From Thermosynechococcus sichuanensis E542 (GTDB lineage: Bacteria; Cyanobacteriota; Cyanobacteriia; Thermosynechococcales; Thermosynechococcaceae): DNA of 64,000 nucleotides. The notes beneath the pieces are model-generated. The model was not told the DNA's origin and searched no databases. It was given only the letters and a program-made list of their open reading frames with translations. Every line of letters starts with the position of its first letter. The first letter of the stretch is position 1. This document shows positions 1-8,411 of the stretch, in pieces. The translations under genes were made by a program, and so were the position numbers. The stretch lies in NCBI RefSeq assembly GCF_003555505.1, contig NZ_CP032152.1:2586295-2650294 (forward strand). Direction: 5' to 3'.

Positions 1-345
1 TGTTGGACTACCAGCTATCTCGTCAACACTCAAATGATAGGTGATGATCGGATAATTCAATTCTTGGTATTTGATTTCAATAGTAATGGGGCCATTGGCA
101 TTGCGAGTTCTTAACTCCTTGGCGCGCCCGCGCTTATCCCACGCCCGCCTGAGTCCTAACTCAAAGCATTCTGACAGAAATGCAAACACATCAAAGACAG
201 TGGATTTACCACTTCCATTCGGGCCAAGCAAAACGGTCAGCGCTCCTAAGTCATTAAACTCTACATCGCGCAATGCCCGGAAGTTTTTGACCTTTAAGTA
301 CTTAATGCGTGGCTGACTAGTAGTTCGGTTCATTAGTCGACTCAT
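1..345 (-). CDS. AAA family ATPase, N-terminal part (runs off the window)
   Basis: The first 115 residues of a minus-strand protein are visible; the rest lies beyond position 1. The start is ATG at 345, behind an AAAGGA ribosome site; a second in-frame ATG is at 333. Residues about 15-35 form the opening beta strand typical of RecF/SMC-like and OLD-like ATPases ([17 protein letters not shown]), followed by a perfect Walker A motif (GPNGSGKST). Proteins with this head are often DNA-repair-like ATPases or the ATPase half of phage-defence pairs, but the domain that would decide this is not in the window. The DNA is more AT-rich than the next genes. The call as P-loop ATPase is secure; the role is unknown. 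Confidence 0.8.
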   Translation of the reverse strand, partial: MSRLMNRTTSQPRIKYLKVKNFRALRDVEFNDLGALTVLLGPNGSGKSTVFDVFAFLSECFELGLRRAWDKRGRAKELRTRNANGPITIEIKYQELNYPIITYHLSVDEIAGSPT

Positions 346-507
346 TATCCTTTCTTCTCTTTTTCTCTAAAAACTTGTCTGTATCCTTTACTCCCAGCTT
401 TCTGAGGAAACAGCTCGGCAGTACCACCATACAGTTCATTAGGATAGCTCCGATGATATTTCTATAAATCTTGCTTTTTCCTGACAATATACCTTAATTT
501 TTTAGGG

Positions 508-1902
508 TTAAAAATTACTCTTAACCCGCAGGGTGATCTGATCGCAAGTCTCCGATTGCGCCAGCAAAACAACTATGCGATCCAAACCAGCACGGAGTTG
601 AGTCGTGGCCTCCCCCCCTTGATTGACCACAAGGCTAAAGACGAGGGGACGATCCTGCACGGGTTCGACATAGCCGGCTAGGGCAACCACCCCCCGCAGT
701 GTCCCGGTTTTAGCCCAGACGCGATCTTGAGCTGCTGTATTGCGAAACCGCTGGCGTAACGTTCCCGATCGCCCAGCAAGGGGGAGCGATCGCCGCCACA
801 GTGAGGCATAACCTGTGCGCGCCATCTGTTGCAACAGTGTCACCAATCCATTGGGCGTTAGCCAATTTTGCCGTGAGAGTCCGGAACCATCCACCAGCAC
901 CGCCCCTTGTACTCCGATTTGCTGCAGGTAGCGTTGGCGATAGCCGGGTTGTGCTGCTTCCAGCGCCGCAAGGAGCATTTCCGCATAGAAGTTGTCACTC
1001 TCTTGAAGAATCGGTAAGATCAACGCCCCTAAGGGGGGTGAGGTATGGCGCACCAACACATCGGCTAACGGCTCTGCTGTCTCCACAAGGCGAATCTGCT
1101 GCACTTGAATACCCGCTTGGGCAAAGGCACGCTGCACCTGCTGTTGCAGATAGGGGATCGGCTCACTGAGGGGAATGCGCATTTCTGCTGGCTTACTGCC
1201 CCCATGGAGTTGACCCCGCACAATGATCTGCTGGCTGTGCACCTCACTTTCGAGAAACTCCGGTTCAGAGGGAGCCACGGTACGGGTCTCATTCACCACT
1301 CGAAAATTAGCCGCTGGCTGACGTAGCGCCAAGGGTTGACCCAACTGCTGGGGCACCACCTCTAAGTTCAGGGCATTTTGATTGACACTAAAGCGCGTGA
1401 CTACGGCGGCATACCCCATCGTCAGGTCCTCGATCGCCCACGTGGGTTCAATGGTGACCGGCGTCACACCGCCAATTTCTAAGACTGGAATCTGGCGAAT
1501 CCCCTGTTGGGCAAGATTCGCGGCCATTTGTTGGAGGTCTTGACTGCTGAAACTGGGGTCAAAACTACCCTGAAGGCGCACTGTTGTTCGGTCGGGCGAT
1601 CGCGCACTGAGGGTGGTCACAAATGTATGATTCACTCCCCAATAGTCAAGGGCAGCAGCGACGGTTGTGAGCTTGACATTCGAGGCCACCAAAAAGAGCT
1701 TTTCCCCTTGGTAGTCGTAGAGAAGATCCCCCGTGGTTAAATCCCGCACTACGATGCCCCACTGACCGCGTTGCCATTGGGGACTTTGGATTTCCTGTTG
1801 CAGGGCACGAGCCAAGTCTTGGCGGCAGAGACCAAAGGCGGCAGGTGAAACCAGCAGGACAATCAGACTAGCAGGGGGCAGAAGCCATCGAAGCCATGCC
1901 AT
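508..1902 (-). CDS. dacB: D-alanyl-D-alanine carboxypeptidase/endopeptidase (PBP4, peptidase S13)
   Basis: Periplasmic low-molecular-weight penicillin-binding protein that trims the terminal D-Ala of peptidoglycan stem peptides or cuts cross-links. The 464 residues begin with a hydrophobic signal peptide (about 1-24). All three active-site motifs of the family are present: SxxK at 74-77 (SNVK), SxN at 302-304 (SDN) and KTG at 398-400. The long insert between the first two motifs is characteristic of class C PBP4/DacB enzymes. Its start overlaps the end of the upstream acetyltransferase gene by 35 bp, so the two are probably co-transcribed and translationally linked. Intact and of normal length. 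Confidence 0.93.
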   Translation of the reverse strand: MAWLRWLLPPASLIVLLVSPAAFGLCRQDLARALQQEIQSPQWQRGQWGIVVRDLTTGDLLYDYQGEKLFLVASNVKLTTVAAALDYWGVNHTFVTTLSARSPDRTTVRLQGSFDPSFSSQDLQQMAANLAQQGIRQIPVLEIGGVTPVTIEPTWAIEDLTMGYAAVVTRFSVNQNALNLEVVPQQLGQPLALRQPAANFRVVNETRTVAPSEPEFLESEVHSQQIIVRGQLHGGSKPAEMRIPLSEPIPYLQQQVQRAFAQAGIQVQQIRLVETAEPLADVLVRHTSPPLGALILPILQESDNFYAEMLLAALEAAQPGYRQRYLQQIGVQGAVLVDGSGLSRQNWLTPNGLVTLLQQMARTGYASLWRRSLPLAGRSGTLRQRFRNTAAQDRVWAKTGTLRGVVALAGYVEPVQDRPLVFSLVVNQGGEATTQLRAGLDRIVVLLAQSETCDQITLRVKSNF

Positions 1903-2395
1903 GGGGCACTAAATCCTTGACATAGACGCGATCGCAGCGCTGCGTTTCCACACCCGTGGCGGGTTGGTAGCCCGACTTCTCGTACAAATGCACTGCCGTC
2001 GTCATCACGGAAGCGGTTTCTATCCAGATTTTGCGGTAGCCCGCCGCCTCAATAACTGCCTCCAGATGGTGCAGGAGAAAAGTCCCTAGGCCTTGGCCGC
2101 GCACGCGGGGATGAAGATACATTTTACGAATTTCCACAGCCGCTTCGCCCCGCTCAATGGGATAAAAGGCAATGGTGCCAACGACTTCAGAGGCTTGCTC
2201 CACCACCCAAAACTGTCCACCGCGGCGGTGGTAATAGTCCTCAACATGCACGACATCGGCATCAGCGCCTTCGGGCTGCCAAGAAAGACCAAACTCACTG
2301 AGGACACTAGCAATCAGGTGCATGACCGCTGCCCGATCGCGATCGCACCAATGGCGCACCCCACAATCCCCATAGTGAAGAAAAAATACACTCAA
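1868..2395 (-). CDS. GNAT family N-acetyltransferase
   Basis: 175-residue acetyltransferase of the GNAT fold. The acetyl-CoA pyrophosphate loop is visible as RVRGQGLG around residues 93-100, preceded by the strand EIRKMYLHP and followed by the usual helix. The late motif with an aromatic residue (LYEKSGYQP) fits the C-terminal half of the fold. The substrate cannot be read from the sequence. The gene reads into dacB with a 35 bp overlap, so a link to cell-wall work is possible, but this is only context. The last residues lie inside the overlap and may be poorly constrained. Confidence 0.85.
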   Translation of the reverse strand: MSVFFLHYGDCGVRHWCDRDRAAVMHLIASVLSEFGLSWQPEGADADVVHVEDYYHRRGGQFWVVEQASEVVGTIAFYPIERGEAAVEIRKMYLHPRVRGQGLGTFLLHHLEAVIEAAGYRKIWIETASVMTTAVHLYEKSGYQPATGVETQRCDRVYVKDLVPHGMASMASAPC

Positions 2396-2645
2396 GGACG
2401 GCTGCCTCCAGTAGAATGACAGTCCTTCTTACCTAAGAGAGAACCTACCGAAAAACTCAGAACCACCGTGCGCCAAGCGTAGGCGCTAGGGAAGGTTTTA
2501 GGTCACTCTACTTATAAAAAGAACTGTACTGCCACTCTAACGATTCAGCAGGAGGCTCGCAAGATCATTTTGCTACTGTTTTTATCTTTGTTTCATCTTT
2601 GCTGCCGCCGCCGCTCTCCTAATCGCCAACCTAGTATAGGAAAAG

Positions 2646-4391
2646 ATGCTGGACAAACAGACGATGCAAGACTTTGCCGTTGTGATCGTGGGTGGTGGCC
2701 TAGCCGGCTGTCGTGCTGCTTTGGAAATTTGCCGCCTTGCCCCAGAAACCCCCATTGCCCTAGTGGCTAAAACCCATCCCATTCGTTCCCATTCCGTTGC
2801 CGCCCAAGGGGGCATTGCCGCTACGTTGAAAAATGTGGACAGCGAAGACTCTTGGGAAAGCCATGCCTTTGATACCGTCAAGGGGTCAGACTTTCTTGCG
2901 GATCAGGATGCCGTGGCTATTCTTGCCCAAGAAGCCCCCGATGTAGTGATTGACCTTGAGCACTTGGGGGTACTCTTTTCCCGCTTGCCCGATGGCCGCA
3001 TTGCCCAACGTCCCTTTGGCGGTCACACTCACCAGCGCACCTGCTATGCAGCGGACAAAACCGGTCATGCCATTCTCCACGAACTCTACTGCAATCTCCT
3101 GAAGTACAATGTCACCTTCTTGAGTGAGTGGTATGTGCTACGGCTGATTGTCGAGGATCAGCAGGCCAAGGGGGTTGTTGCCTACCACATTGAAACGGGT
3201 CAACTGGACATTCTGCGGGCACCTGCGATTCTTTTTGCCACAGGGGGCTATGGCCGTGTCTTTAATACCACCTCCAATGATTTTGCTTCTACAGGCGATG
3301 GCTTGGCGATGACGGCACGGGCAGGTTTGCCCCTCGAAGATATGGAATTTGTCCAATTTCACCCGACGGGGTTGTATCCAGCGGGGGTCTTGATTTCTGA
3401 GGCAGTGCGCGGCGAAGGGGCTTATCTAGTCAATGCCGAAGGAGAACGCTTTATGGCCCGCTATGCCCCTAGTCGCATGGAACTGGCACCCCGTGACATT
3501 ACCTCGCGGGCGATCGCCATCGAAATTCGCGAAGGACGAGGGATTCACCATGACGGTTCGGCGGGCGGGCCTTTTGTCTATCTCGATGTCCGCCATCTGG
3601 GTCGCGAAAAAATTATGAGTCGCATTCCCTTCTGTTGGGAGGAAGCCCATCGCTTGGCCGGCGTGGATGCAGTGGTGCAGCCTATTCCTGTACGTCCCAC
3701 CGTGCACTACTCGATGGGGGGCATTCCCGTCAATGTCAATGGTCAAGTACGCGCCAATGCAACCGAGATGGTGACCGGGTTCTATGCTGCCGGTGAATGT
3801 GCCTGTGTCTCAGTGCATGGTGCCAATCGCTTGGGCAGTAATTCCCTCTTAGAATGTGTGGTCTATGGCCGCCGCACCGGTGCTGCGATCGCCAAGGATT
3901 TAGCGAGCCTACCCCGCCCTGAATTTGACCCCCAACCCTACCTCCAAGCGGCAGAGCAACAAATTCAACAGCTCTTGAGCCAAGCAGGAGATCTGCGCAT
4001 TGCCCAACTGCGGCAGCAGGTACAGGATTGCATAACCCAATACTGTGGTGTGTTTCGCACCGCTGACTTAATGCAGCGGGGGCTAGCGGAATTGCAACGG
4101 CTGAAGGCTGCCTACGCACGGATTCGCCTCGACGATCGCCAGCGCTATTGGAATACAGAACTGGTTGAAGCTCTGGAACTGGCCAACCTCCTGGTTGTTG
4201 CTGAAGTGATTTTAGCCAGTGCCCTTGCCCGCCAAGAGAGTCGCGGTGCCCACTTCCGCGAGGATTATCCGCAGCGGGATGATGTCAACTTCCTGCGCCA
4301 CACCCTAGCTACCTACCACAACGACGGTATTAGGATTAACTATCTGCCCGTCACCATCACCATGTTTCCCCCCCAAGAGCGCAAGTATTAA
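2646..4391 (+). CDS. sdhA: Succinate dehydrogenase/fumarate reductase flavoprotein subunit
   Basis: FAD-binding catalytic subunit that oxidises succinate to fumarate and feeds electrons to the thylakoid plastoquinone pool. The 581 residues show the dinucleotide-binding GGGLAG near residues 16-21, the RSHSVAAQGG motif whose His49 corresponds to the covalent FAD-linking histidine, the HPTG active-site segment (FVQFHPTGLYPAG) and the C-terminal GANRLGSNSLLE flavin loop. The iron-sulfur subunit and membrane anchors are not adjacent, as is common in cyanobacteria where sdhB is elsewhere. ATG at 2664 is an alternative start. The channel gene follows after only 4 bp, implying co-transcription. Confidence 0.94.
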   Translation: MLDKQTMQDFAVVIVGGGLAGCRAALEICRLAPETPIALVAKTHPIRSHSVAAQGGIAATLKNVDSEDSWESHAFDTVKGSDFLADQDAVAILAQEAPDVVIDLEHLGVLFSRLPDGRIAQRPFGGHTHQRTCYAADKTGHAILHELYCNLLKYNVTFLSEWYVLRLIVEDQQAKGVVAYHIETGQLDILRAPAILFATGGYGRVFNTTSNDFASTGDGLAMTARAGLPLEDMEFVQFHPTGLYPAGVLISEAVRGEGAYLVNAEGERFMARYAPSRMELAPRDITSRAIAIEIREGRGIHHDGSAGGPFVYLDVRHLGREKIMSRIPFCWEEAHRLAGVDAVVQPIPVRPTVHYSMGGIPVNVNGQVRANATEMVTGFYAAGECACVSVHGANRLGSNSLLECVVYGRRTGAAIAKDLASLPRPEFDPQPYLQAAEQQIQQLLSQAGDLRIAQLRQQVQDCITQYCGVFRTADLMQRGLAELQRLKAAYARIRLDDRQRYWNTELVEALELANLLVVAEVILASALARQESRGAHFREDYPQRDDVNFLRHTLATYHNDGIRINYLPVTITMFPPQERKY

Positions 4392-4395
4392 AGCC

Positions 4396-5445
4396 ATGCG
4401 ACGGTTACCTGCGACCCCTGCCCTCAACCGTTTTCTTATTGGCATCACCCTTTTTGTCCTGCTCACCTTAGTGGCAGTGGTGGGCTACACCAGCTTTGGC
4501 TGGAACTGGCTTGATGCCCTCTACATGTACGTGATCACCGTCTTTGGCATTGGCTACAGTGAAGTGCGACCCCTCGTGACCCCCGCCCAACGCTTCTTCA
4601 ACATGATGATCATTGTGGCCGGCAGTGCGGCCACGGTTTATACCATCGGTGCTGTGGTGCAACTGTTTACCGAAGGGGAGATCAAGCGCCTACTGGATAT
4701 TCAGCGGGCAAGCCGCGACATCAACAAACTCAACCGCCATGTCATTGTCTGTGGCTTTGGCCGCATTGGTCAGGTGATGGCTCAGGAGCTATCCGCATTA
4801 AAAACCCCCTTTGTGATTTTGGATGTCAATGAGCAGCGCATTGATTTAGCACTCCAGTTGGGCTATTTGGCCTATTTGGGCAGTGCAGCGGAGGAGGAAA
4901 CGCTACAGGTGGTGGGCATTGATCGGGCGATCGCCCTTGCGACAGTGCTGCCCAATGACACGATCAATGTCTTTATTACGCTGACAGCGCGATCTATGAA
5001 TCCCAGCCTGCTGATTGTGGCACGGGCGAATTTAGCCGCCACGGAATCAAAGCTACGCATGGCAGGGGCAGATCACATCGTCTTGCCGACCAAAATTGGC
5101 GCCAGCCAAATGACGAATCTGATTCGGCGGCCACGTATTGATTTCCTCGAACAAACGGGCGATCGCGAAACCCTCAACGAACTTCTCAGCCACATTGATG
5201 CTCGCCTCGAGGAACTGGAGATTACCGCCGATTACCCTTACGTCGGTACCCGCTTGAGCGGACTCGAAGTGCGCGGCCAAGGAGCCTTTATCATTGTTGG
5301 CTTGCGCAAAAGTGATGGCCAATTGTTTCCGAGTCGCGCCAATCCCCTTGTGGAAGTGGGTGATACCTTAATCCTATTGGGTCATGCCCAAGATGCCCCC
5401 AAGTTCATTCGTAAATATGCTTCCCGCTCCCGCCACTCCCAATGA
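4396..5445 (+). CDS. Two-TM potassium channel protein with RCK (TrkA-N/TrkA-C) domain
   Basis: 349-residue ion channel of the MthK-like architecture: a first membrane helix at about 12-32, a pore helix and filter around 40-57, a second helix at about 66-90, then a cytosolic RCK domain with the NAD-binding GFGRIG motif near 120 and a TrkA-C domain at the end (about 265-345). The filter is unusual: where channels have TVGYG, this protein reads GIGYS (residues 51-55) followed by EV. That may change ion selectivity or gating. The gene lies 4 bp after sdhA, and its stop overlaps the start of a second RCK gene (ATGA). Family certain; conductance unknown. Confidence 0.88.
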   Translation: MRRLPATPALNRFLIGITLFVLLTLVAVVGYTSFGWNWLDALYMYVITVFGIGYSEVRPLVTPAQRFFNMMIIVAGSAATVYTIGAVVQLFTEGEIKRLLDIQRASRDINKLNRHVIVCGFGRIGQVMAQELSALKTPFVILDVNEQRIDLALQLGYLAYLGSAAEEETLQVVGIDRAIALATVLPNDTINVFITLTARSMNPSLLIVARANLAATESKLRMAGADHIVLPTKIGASQMTNLIRRPRIDFLEQTGDRETLNELLSHIDARLEELEITADYPYVGTRLSGLEVRGQGAFIIVGLRKSDGQLFPSRANPLVEVGDTLILLGHAQDAPKFIRKYASRSRHSQ

Positions 5446-6209
5446 CAACCCCCGCTCATCTCGCTGACCTCAAGGATCACGTTATTATTTGCGGCTATGG
5501 TTCCCTTGGTCGCACCTTAGCGATGAACTTGGCCGCCGCCCAAATCCCCTTTGTGGTGATTGACAACCAGCGGCAGCGACTACGGCTTGCCCAGCAGTCC
5601 GGGCACCTGTTCTATCGCGGCGACGATCTCATGGATGAAAACGAACTCTTGGCGGTGGGGGTGGATCGCGCGCGCACGCTGGTGGCCGTCTTGGCCGATG
5701 ATGCCAGTAATGTCTTTATCACCCTGATTGCCCGTCGCCTCAATCCCAACTTGCAAATTTTGGCCTATGGTGAATTGCCCGCCACGGAATCTAAACTGCG
5801 TTTTGCCGGTGCCGATCATGTGGTCTTGCCCTCGAGTATCAGCGCCCAACGCATCGTGCAGCTCATTACTCGCCCCAACGTGTTGGATTTTCTTGAGGAA
5901 AAGGATGAGCGCAGTCATCTGATTGAGCTACTCAGCCAGCTGGATCTCCAGATTGAGGAGTTTACGCTGCCCTTGGAGTCCTCGCTGGTGGGGTTAGCGA
6001 TCGCCGAGGTGGAAGCAAAAGGCCGAGGCCGCTTTATTATTGTTGCTGTCCGTCATCAGAACGGTACCTTGGTGACCCATCCCCCCTTAACTCTGTCCCT
6101 AGCGCCGGGGGATACCGTGATTGCCCTTGGCCGGGCAGCGGAAATTAAAACCTTCTTTCGCCAATATGCCCAGCGCCAGCCGATTCGCTATCGCGGCCTA
6201 AGAAACTAG
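5442..6209 (+). CDS. TrkA-N/RCK domain protein, probable regulatory subunit of the adjacent channel
   Basis: 255-residue cytosolic protein with a Rossmann RCK domain (GYGSLG near residues 18-23, then the acidic strand-2 end VVIDN) and a C-terminal TrkA-C domain. It closely parallels the cytosolic half of the channel encoded just upstream; both contain the segment ATESKLR(M/F)AGADH(I/V)VLP. It has no membrane segment. Start and upstream stop share ATGA, which implies coupled translation and fixed stoichiometry. I infer that it supplies the second RCK layer of a gating ring that in MthK comes from an internal start and in GsuK from a tandem RCK. It could instead act with a Trk/Ktr transporter elsewhere. 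Confidence 0.88.
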   Translation: MTTPAHLADLKDHVIICGYGSLGRTLAMNLAAAQIPFVVIDNQRQRLRLAQQSGHLFYRGDDLMDENELLAVGVDRARTLVAVLADDASNVFITLIARRLNPNLQILAYGELPATESKLRFAGADHVVLPSSISAQRIVQLITRPNVLDFLEEKDERSHLIELLSQLDLQIEEFTLPLESSLVGLAIAEVEAKGRGRFIIVAVRHQNGTLVTHPPLTLSLAPGDTVIALGRAAEIKTFFRQYAQRQPIRYRGLRN

Positions 6210-7024
6210 CCCTTCAGGCCAGCAGCGGTTTGGGAGGGAATAATATATCGCTGCAAGAAAATAAACACAAGGAACACCGGCACAATTGAAATCACTGAGC
6301 CAGCGGCAATGAGTCGCCAATCCAAGGAAAACGTCCCCGCCAAGGTGACCACGCCAATGGGGAGGGTATAAAGTTCGGGCTGATCCAAGACCAACAGTGG
6401 CCAGAGAAAATCACTCCAAGACCCGATAAACACAAAAATACCAAGGGTGACAAGGGCAGGGCGAATGGCCGGCAGCATCACAAACCACCACAACCCCAGT
6501 TCTGAGCAGCCATCGAGGCGAGCTGCTTCCTCCAGTTCCTTGGGCACCGCCATAAAGGCTTGGCGCAACAGAAAGATGCCAAAGGCGGAGGCCAAACTCG
6601 GCAGCATAATGCCCAGATAGGTATTCCGCAGACCTAACTGCACCGCCAGAATAAACAGAGGAATCATAATGATTTGAAAGGGAATCATGATCGTGGCCAA
6701 AATGGCCGTAAAGATTACCTCACGTCCGCGAAAGGACAGCCGTGCCAAGGGATAGGCAGCCAAGGCAGAAGTGAGCAAATTGCAGGCCACCGTTAAGACC
6801 GCCACCAGTGTACTGTTGAACAGGTACTGGCCAAAGGGATTCGTTTGCCAAACCGTAACAAAGTTTGCCCATGTGGGTTCGGCGGGCAGCCAGCGGGGTG
6901 GAAAGGCAAAAATATCTTCATTGGCCGACTTGAAGGCGGTACTGGTGAGCCACACCAAAGGGAGCAGCATGGCGATCGCGATCGCCACCAATAGCAAATA
7001 GGTCAAGCCTCGCCGCAGGGTCAT
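6206..7024 (-). CDS. Carbohydrate-type ABC transporter permease (MalG/UgpE family)
   Basis: 272-residue inner-membrane permease with six predicted helices. The EAA loop that contacts the ATPase is present (EELEEAARLDGCSELGLWWFVMLP). It starts with MTLRRGLTYLLL at ATG 7024; the open frame continues upstream, but those residues do not look like a permease and overlap other genes. The start overlaps the stop of a 33-codon gene by ATGA. No partner permease, ATPase or binding protein lies nearby, so the rest of the transporter must be encoded elsewhere. Substrate unknown; sugar or glycerol-phosphate types are usual for the family. Its 3' end overlaps the RCK gene end by 4 bp, tail to tail. Confidence 0.88.
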   Translation of the reverse strand: MTLRRGLTYLLLVAIAIAMLLPLVWLTSTAFKSANEDIFAFPPRWLPAEPTWANFVTVWQTNPFGQYLFNSTLVAVLTVACNLLTSALAAYPLARLSFRGREVIFTAILATIMIPFQIIMIPLFILAVQLGLRNTYLGIMLPSLASAFGIFLLRQAFMAVPKELEEAARLDGCSELGLWWFVMLPAIRPALVTLGIFVFIGSWSDFLWPLLVLDQPELYTLPIGVVTLAGTFSLDWRLIAAGSVISIVPVFLVFIFLQRYIIPSQTAAGLKG

Positions 7025-7122
7025 CGCCGCGTCCAAAGATTGGTAAACATCATCAACAGGCCGCCAATCACAATGGCGATCGCAAGGCCGCCAGCAATCC
7101 AGTCTAGGGTTGTCGTTTCCAT
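7021..7122 (-). CDS. 33-residue single-helix membrane protein coupled to the ABC permease
   Basis: A short gene (ATG at 7122, TGA ending at 7021) encoding METTTLDWIAGG, then a hydrophobic helix, and ending MMFTNLWTRR. The design (polar N-terminus, one helix of about 18 residues, Trp and basic residues at the end) is that of a small membrane subunit. Its TGA overlaps the ATG of the downstream permease as ATGA, and it begins 17 bp after the upstream MacB-like gene stops, so it sits in operon register. I do not recognise it: it does not match the PetG/L/M/N, PsbX/Y, Psb30 or PsaM/X sequences as I recall them. It may be an undescribed transporter or photosynthetic-complex subunit. Confidence 0.55.
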   Translation of the reverse strand: METTTLDWIAGGLAIAIVIGGLLMMFTNLWTRR

Positions 7123-7139
7123 CGGCAATTTCCGTACTC

Positions 7140-8357
7140 TTAGACACTACGCAGGGCAACAATCGGATCCAGCCGCGCCGCCCGCTGAGCGGGAACCACC
7201 CCAAAAAAGAGACCAATACTGCCCGAAACGCCGACAGCAAGAGCCACGGCAACGGGGGCAACCCCAGCCTCTAGGGGAGTGAGCATCGCCACTAGCATCA
7301 CACCGCCGACACCGACGCCGGTACCTATCAGGCCACCGAGGGCAGACAGGATCATCGCCTCAATCATAAACTGTGCCAGTATATCCCGCTGCGTAGCACC
7401 AATGGCCTTGCGCAGGCCAATTTCTTGGGTACGCTCCGTCACGGACACCAGCATAATGTTCATAATGCCAATACCCCCCACCAGCAGCGAAATACCCGCG
7501 ATCGCCGCCAACATCAAGGTCAGGGCATTGCTGATATTGCCAATAATTTGCAGCGCTTCCTTCTGGGTTTGAATCGTAAAATCATCCTCATCGACAATTT
7601 GGTGCCGCAGCCGCAGTAGGTTAGTAATCTGAAACTTGGCCGCATCAATGCTTTGCTCGTCACGGGCAGACACTGAGATAAAGGTTAGGGAAATGCCATA
7701 GGGGGAGCGCTGCCCGACAATGCGGGAAGACATCGTGGTAATGGGAATGTAGGCTGCCTCATCCTGATTGTTGCCAAGGAAAGCGCCCTTTTCGGCCATG
7801 ACACCAATCACCTCAAAGGAAAGATTCTTGATCCGCACCTGCTGACCCACAGGATTTTCATTGATAAAGAGCTTCCTTGCTAAATCCGAGCCTAAAATGA
7901 CGACGCGGCGATGCCGTTCCACATCTTCTTCGGAGATAAAACGCCCCTGCGCCACTGTAAAACTGCGCACTGAAGGAAAGGTGGGGGTGGTGCCCACAAT
8001 CAGCACATTCGTATTGCGTCCTCGATAGGTGACCCGTTGTTGCACTTGGATTTGGGGTGCCACTTCCTTTACCGTGGGCACTTGGGTGGCGATCGCCTTG
8101 GCATCCTCAAGGACAAGGGTTTGCGGCACATTAAACGTGCGGTTGCGGGCTTGGGGCGTCCCCGGCACAATGAAAAGCGTATTGGGGCCTAAGGATTCAA
8201 ACTGACTGGCGGCATAGCGCTGTGCCCCCTGACCCACACCAACCATGGCAATCACCGCTGCATTGCCAATAATAATCCCCAGCATCGTTAGTCCACTGCG
8301 GAGCCGATTGGCCTTGAGGGTGGCGATCGCCATGCGCACACTTTCAGCAATGTCCAT
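7140..8357 (-). CDS. ABC transporter permease, MacB/FtsX type
   Basis: 405-residue membrane protein with the architecture of MacB-family permeases: an N-terminal helix (about 15-40, SGLTMLGIIIGNAAVIAM), a large periplasmic MacB_PCD domain (about 45-275), and three C-terminal helices carrying the FtsX-like signature (GGIGIMNIMLVSVTERTQEIGLRKAIGA). Such permeases work with a LolD/MacB ATPase and a periplasmic adaptor to move lipids, peptides or toxins across the envelope by mechanotransmission; neither partner is adjacent. It is first in a minus-strand run with the 33-codon gene and the MalG-like permease. Confidence 0.9.
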   Translation of the reverse strand: MDIAESVRMAIATLKANRLRSGLTMLGIIIGNAAVIAMVGVGQGAQRYAASQFESLGPNTLFIVPGTPQARNRTFNVPQTLVLEDAKAIATQVPTVKEVAPQIQVQQRVTYRGRNTNVLIVGTTPTFPSVRSFTVAQGRFISEEDVERHRRVVILGSDLARKLFINENPVGQQVRIKNLSFEVIGVMAEKGAFLGNNQDEAAYIPITTMSSRIVGQRSPYGISLTFISVSARDEQSIDAAKFQITNLLRLRHQIVDEDDFTIQTQKEALQIIGNISNALTLMLAAIAGISLLVGGIGIMNIMLVSVTERTQEIGLRKAIGATQRDILAQFMIEAMILSALGGLIGTGVGVGGVMLVAMLTPLEAGVAPVAVALAVGVSGSIGLFFGVVPAQRAARLDPIVALRSV

Positions 8358-8411
8358 GATTCTGCGCCGAAAACACCTGCTTTTAATCTAACTTGAGAGG
8401 CTCTTTCAGGT

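Noticed and set aside
7025..7261. N-terminal extension of the MalG-like permease (79 codons)
   Set aside because: It overlaps the MacB-like gene and the 33-codon gene and does not look like a permease; the ATG at 7024 is directly coupled by ATGA.
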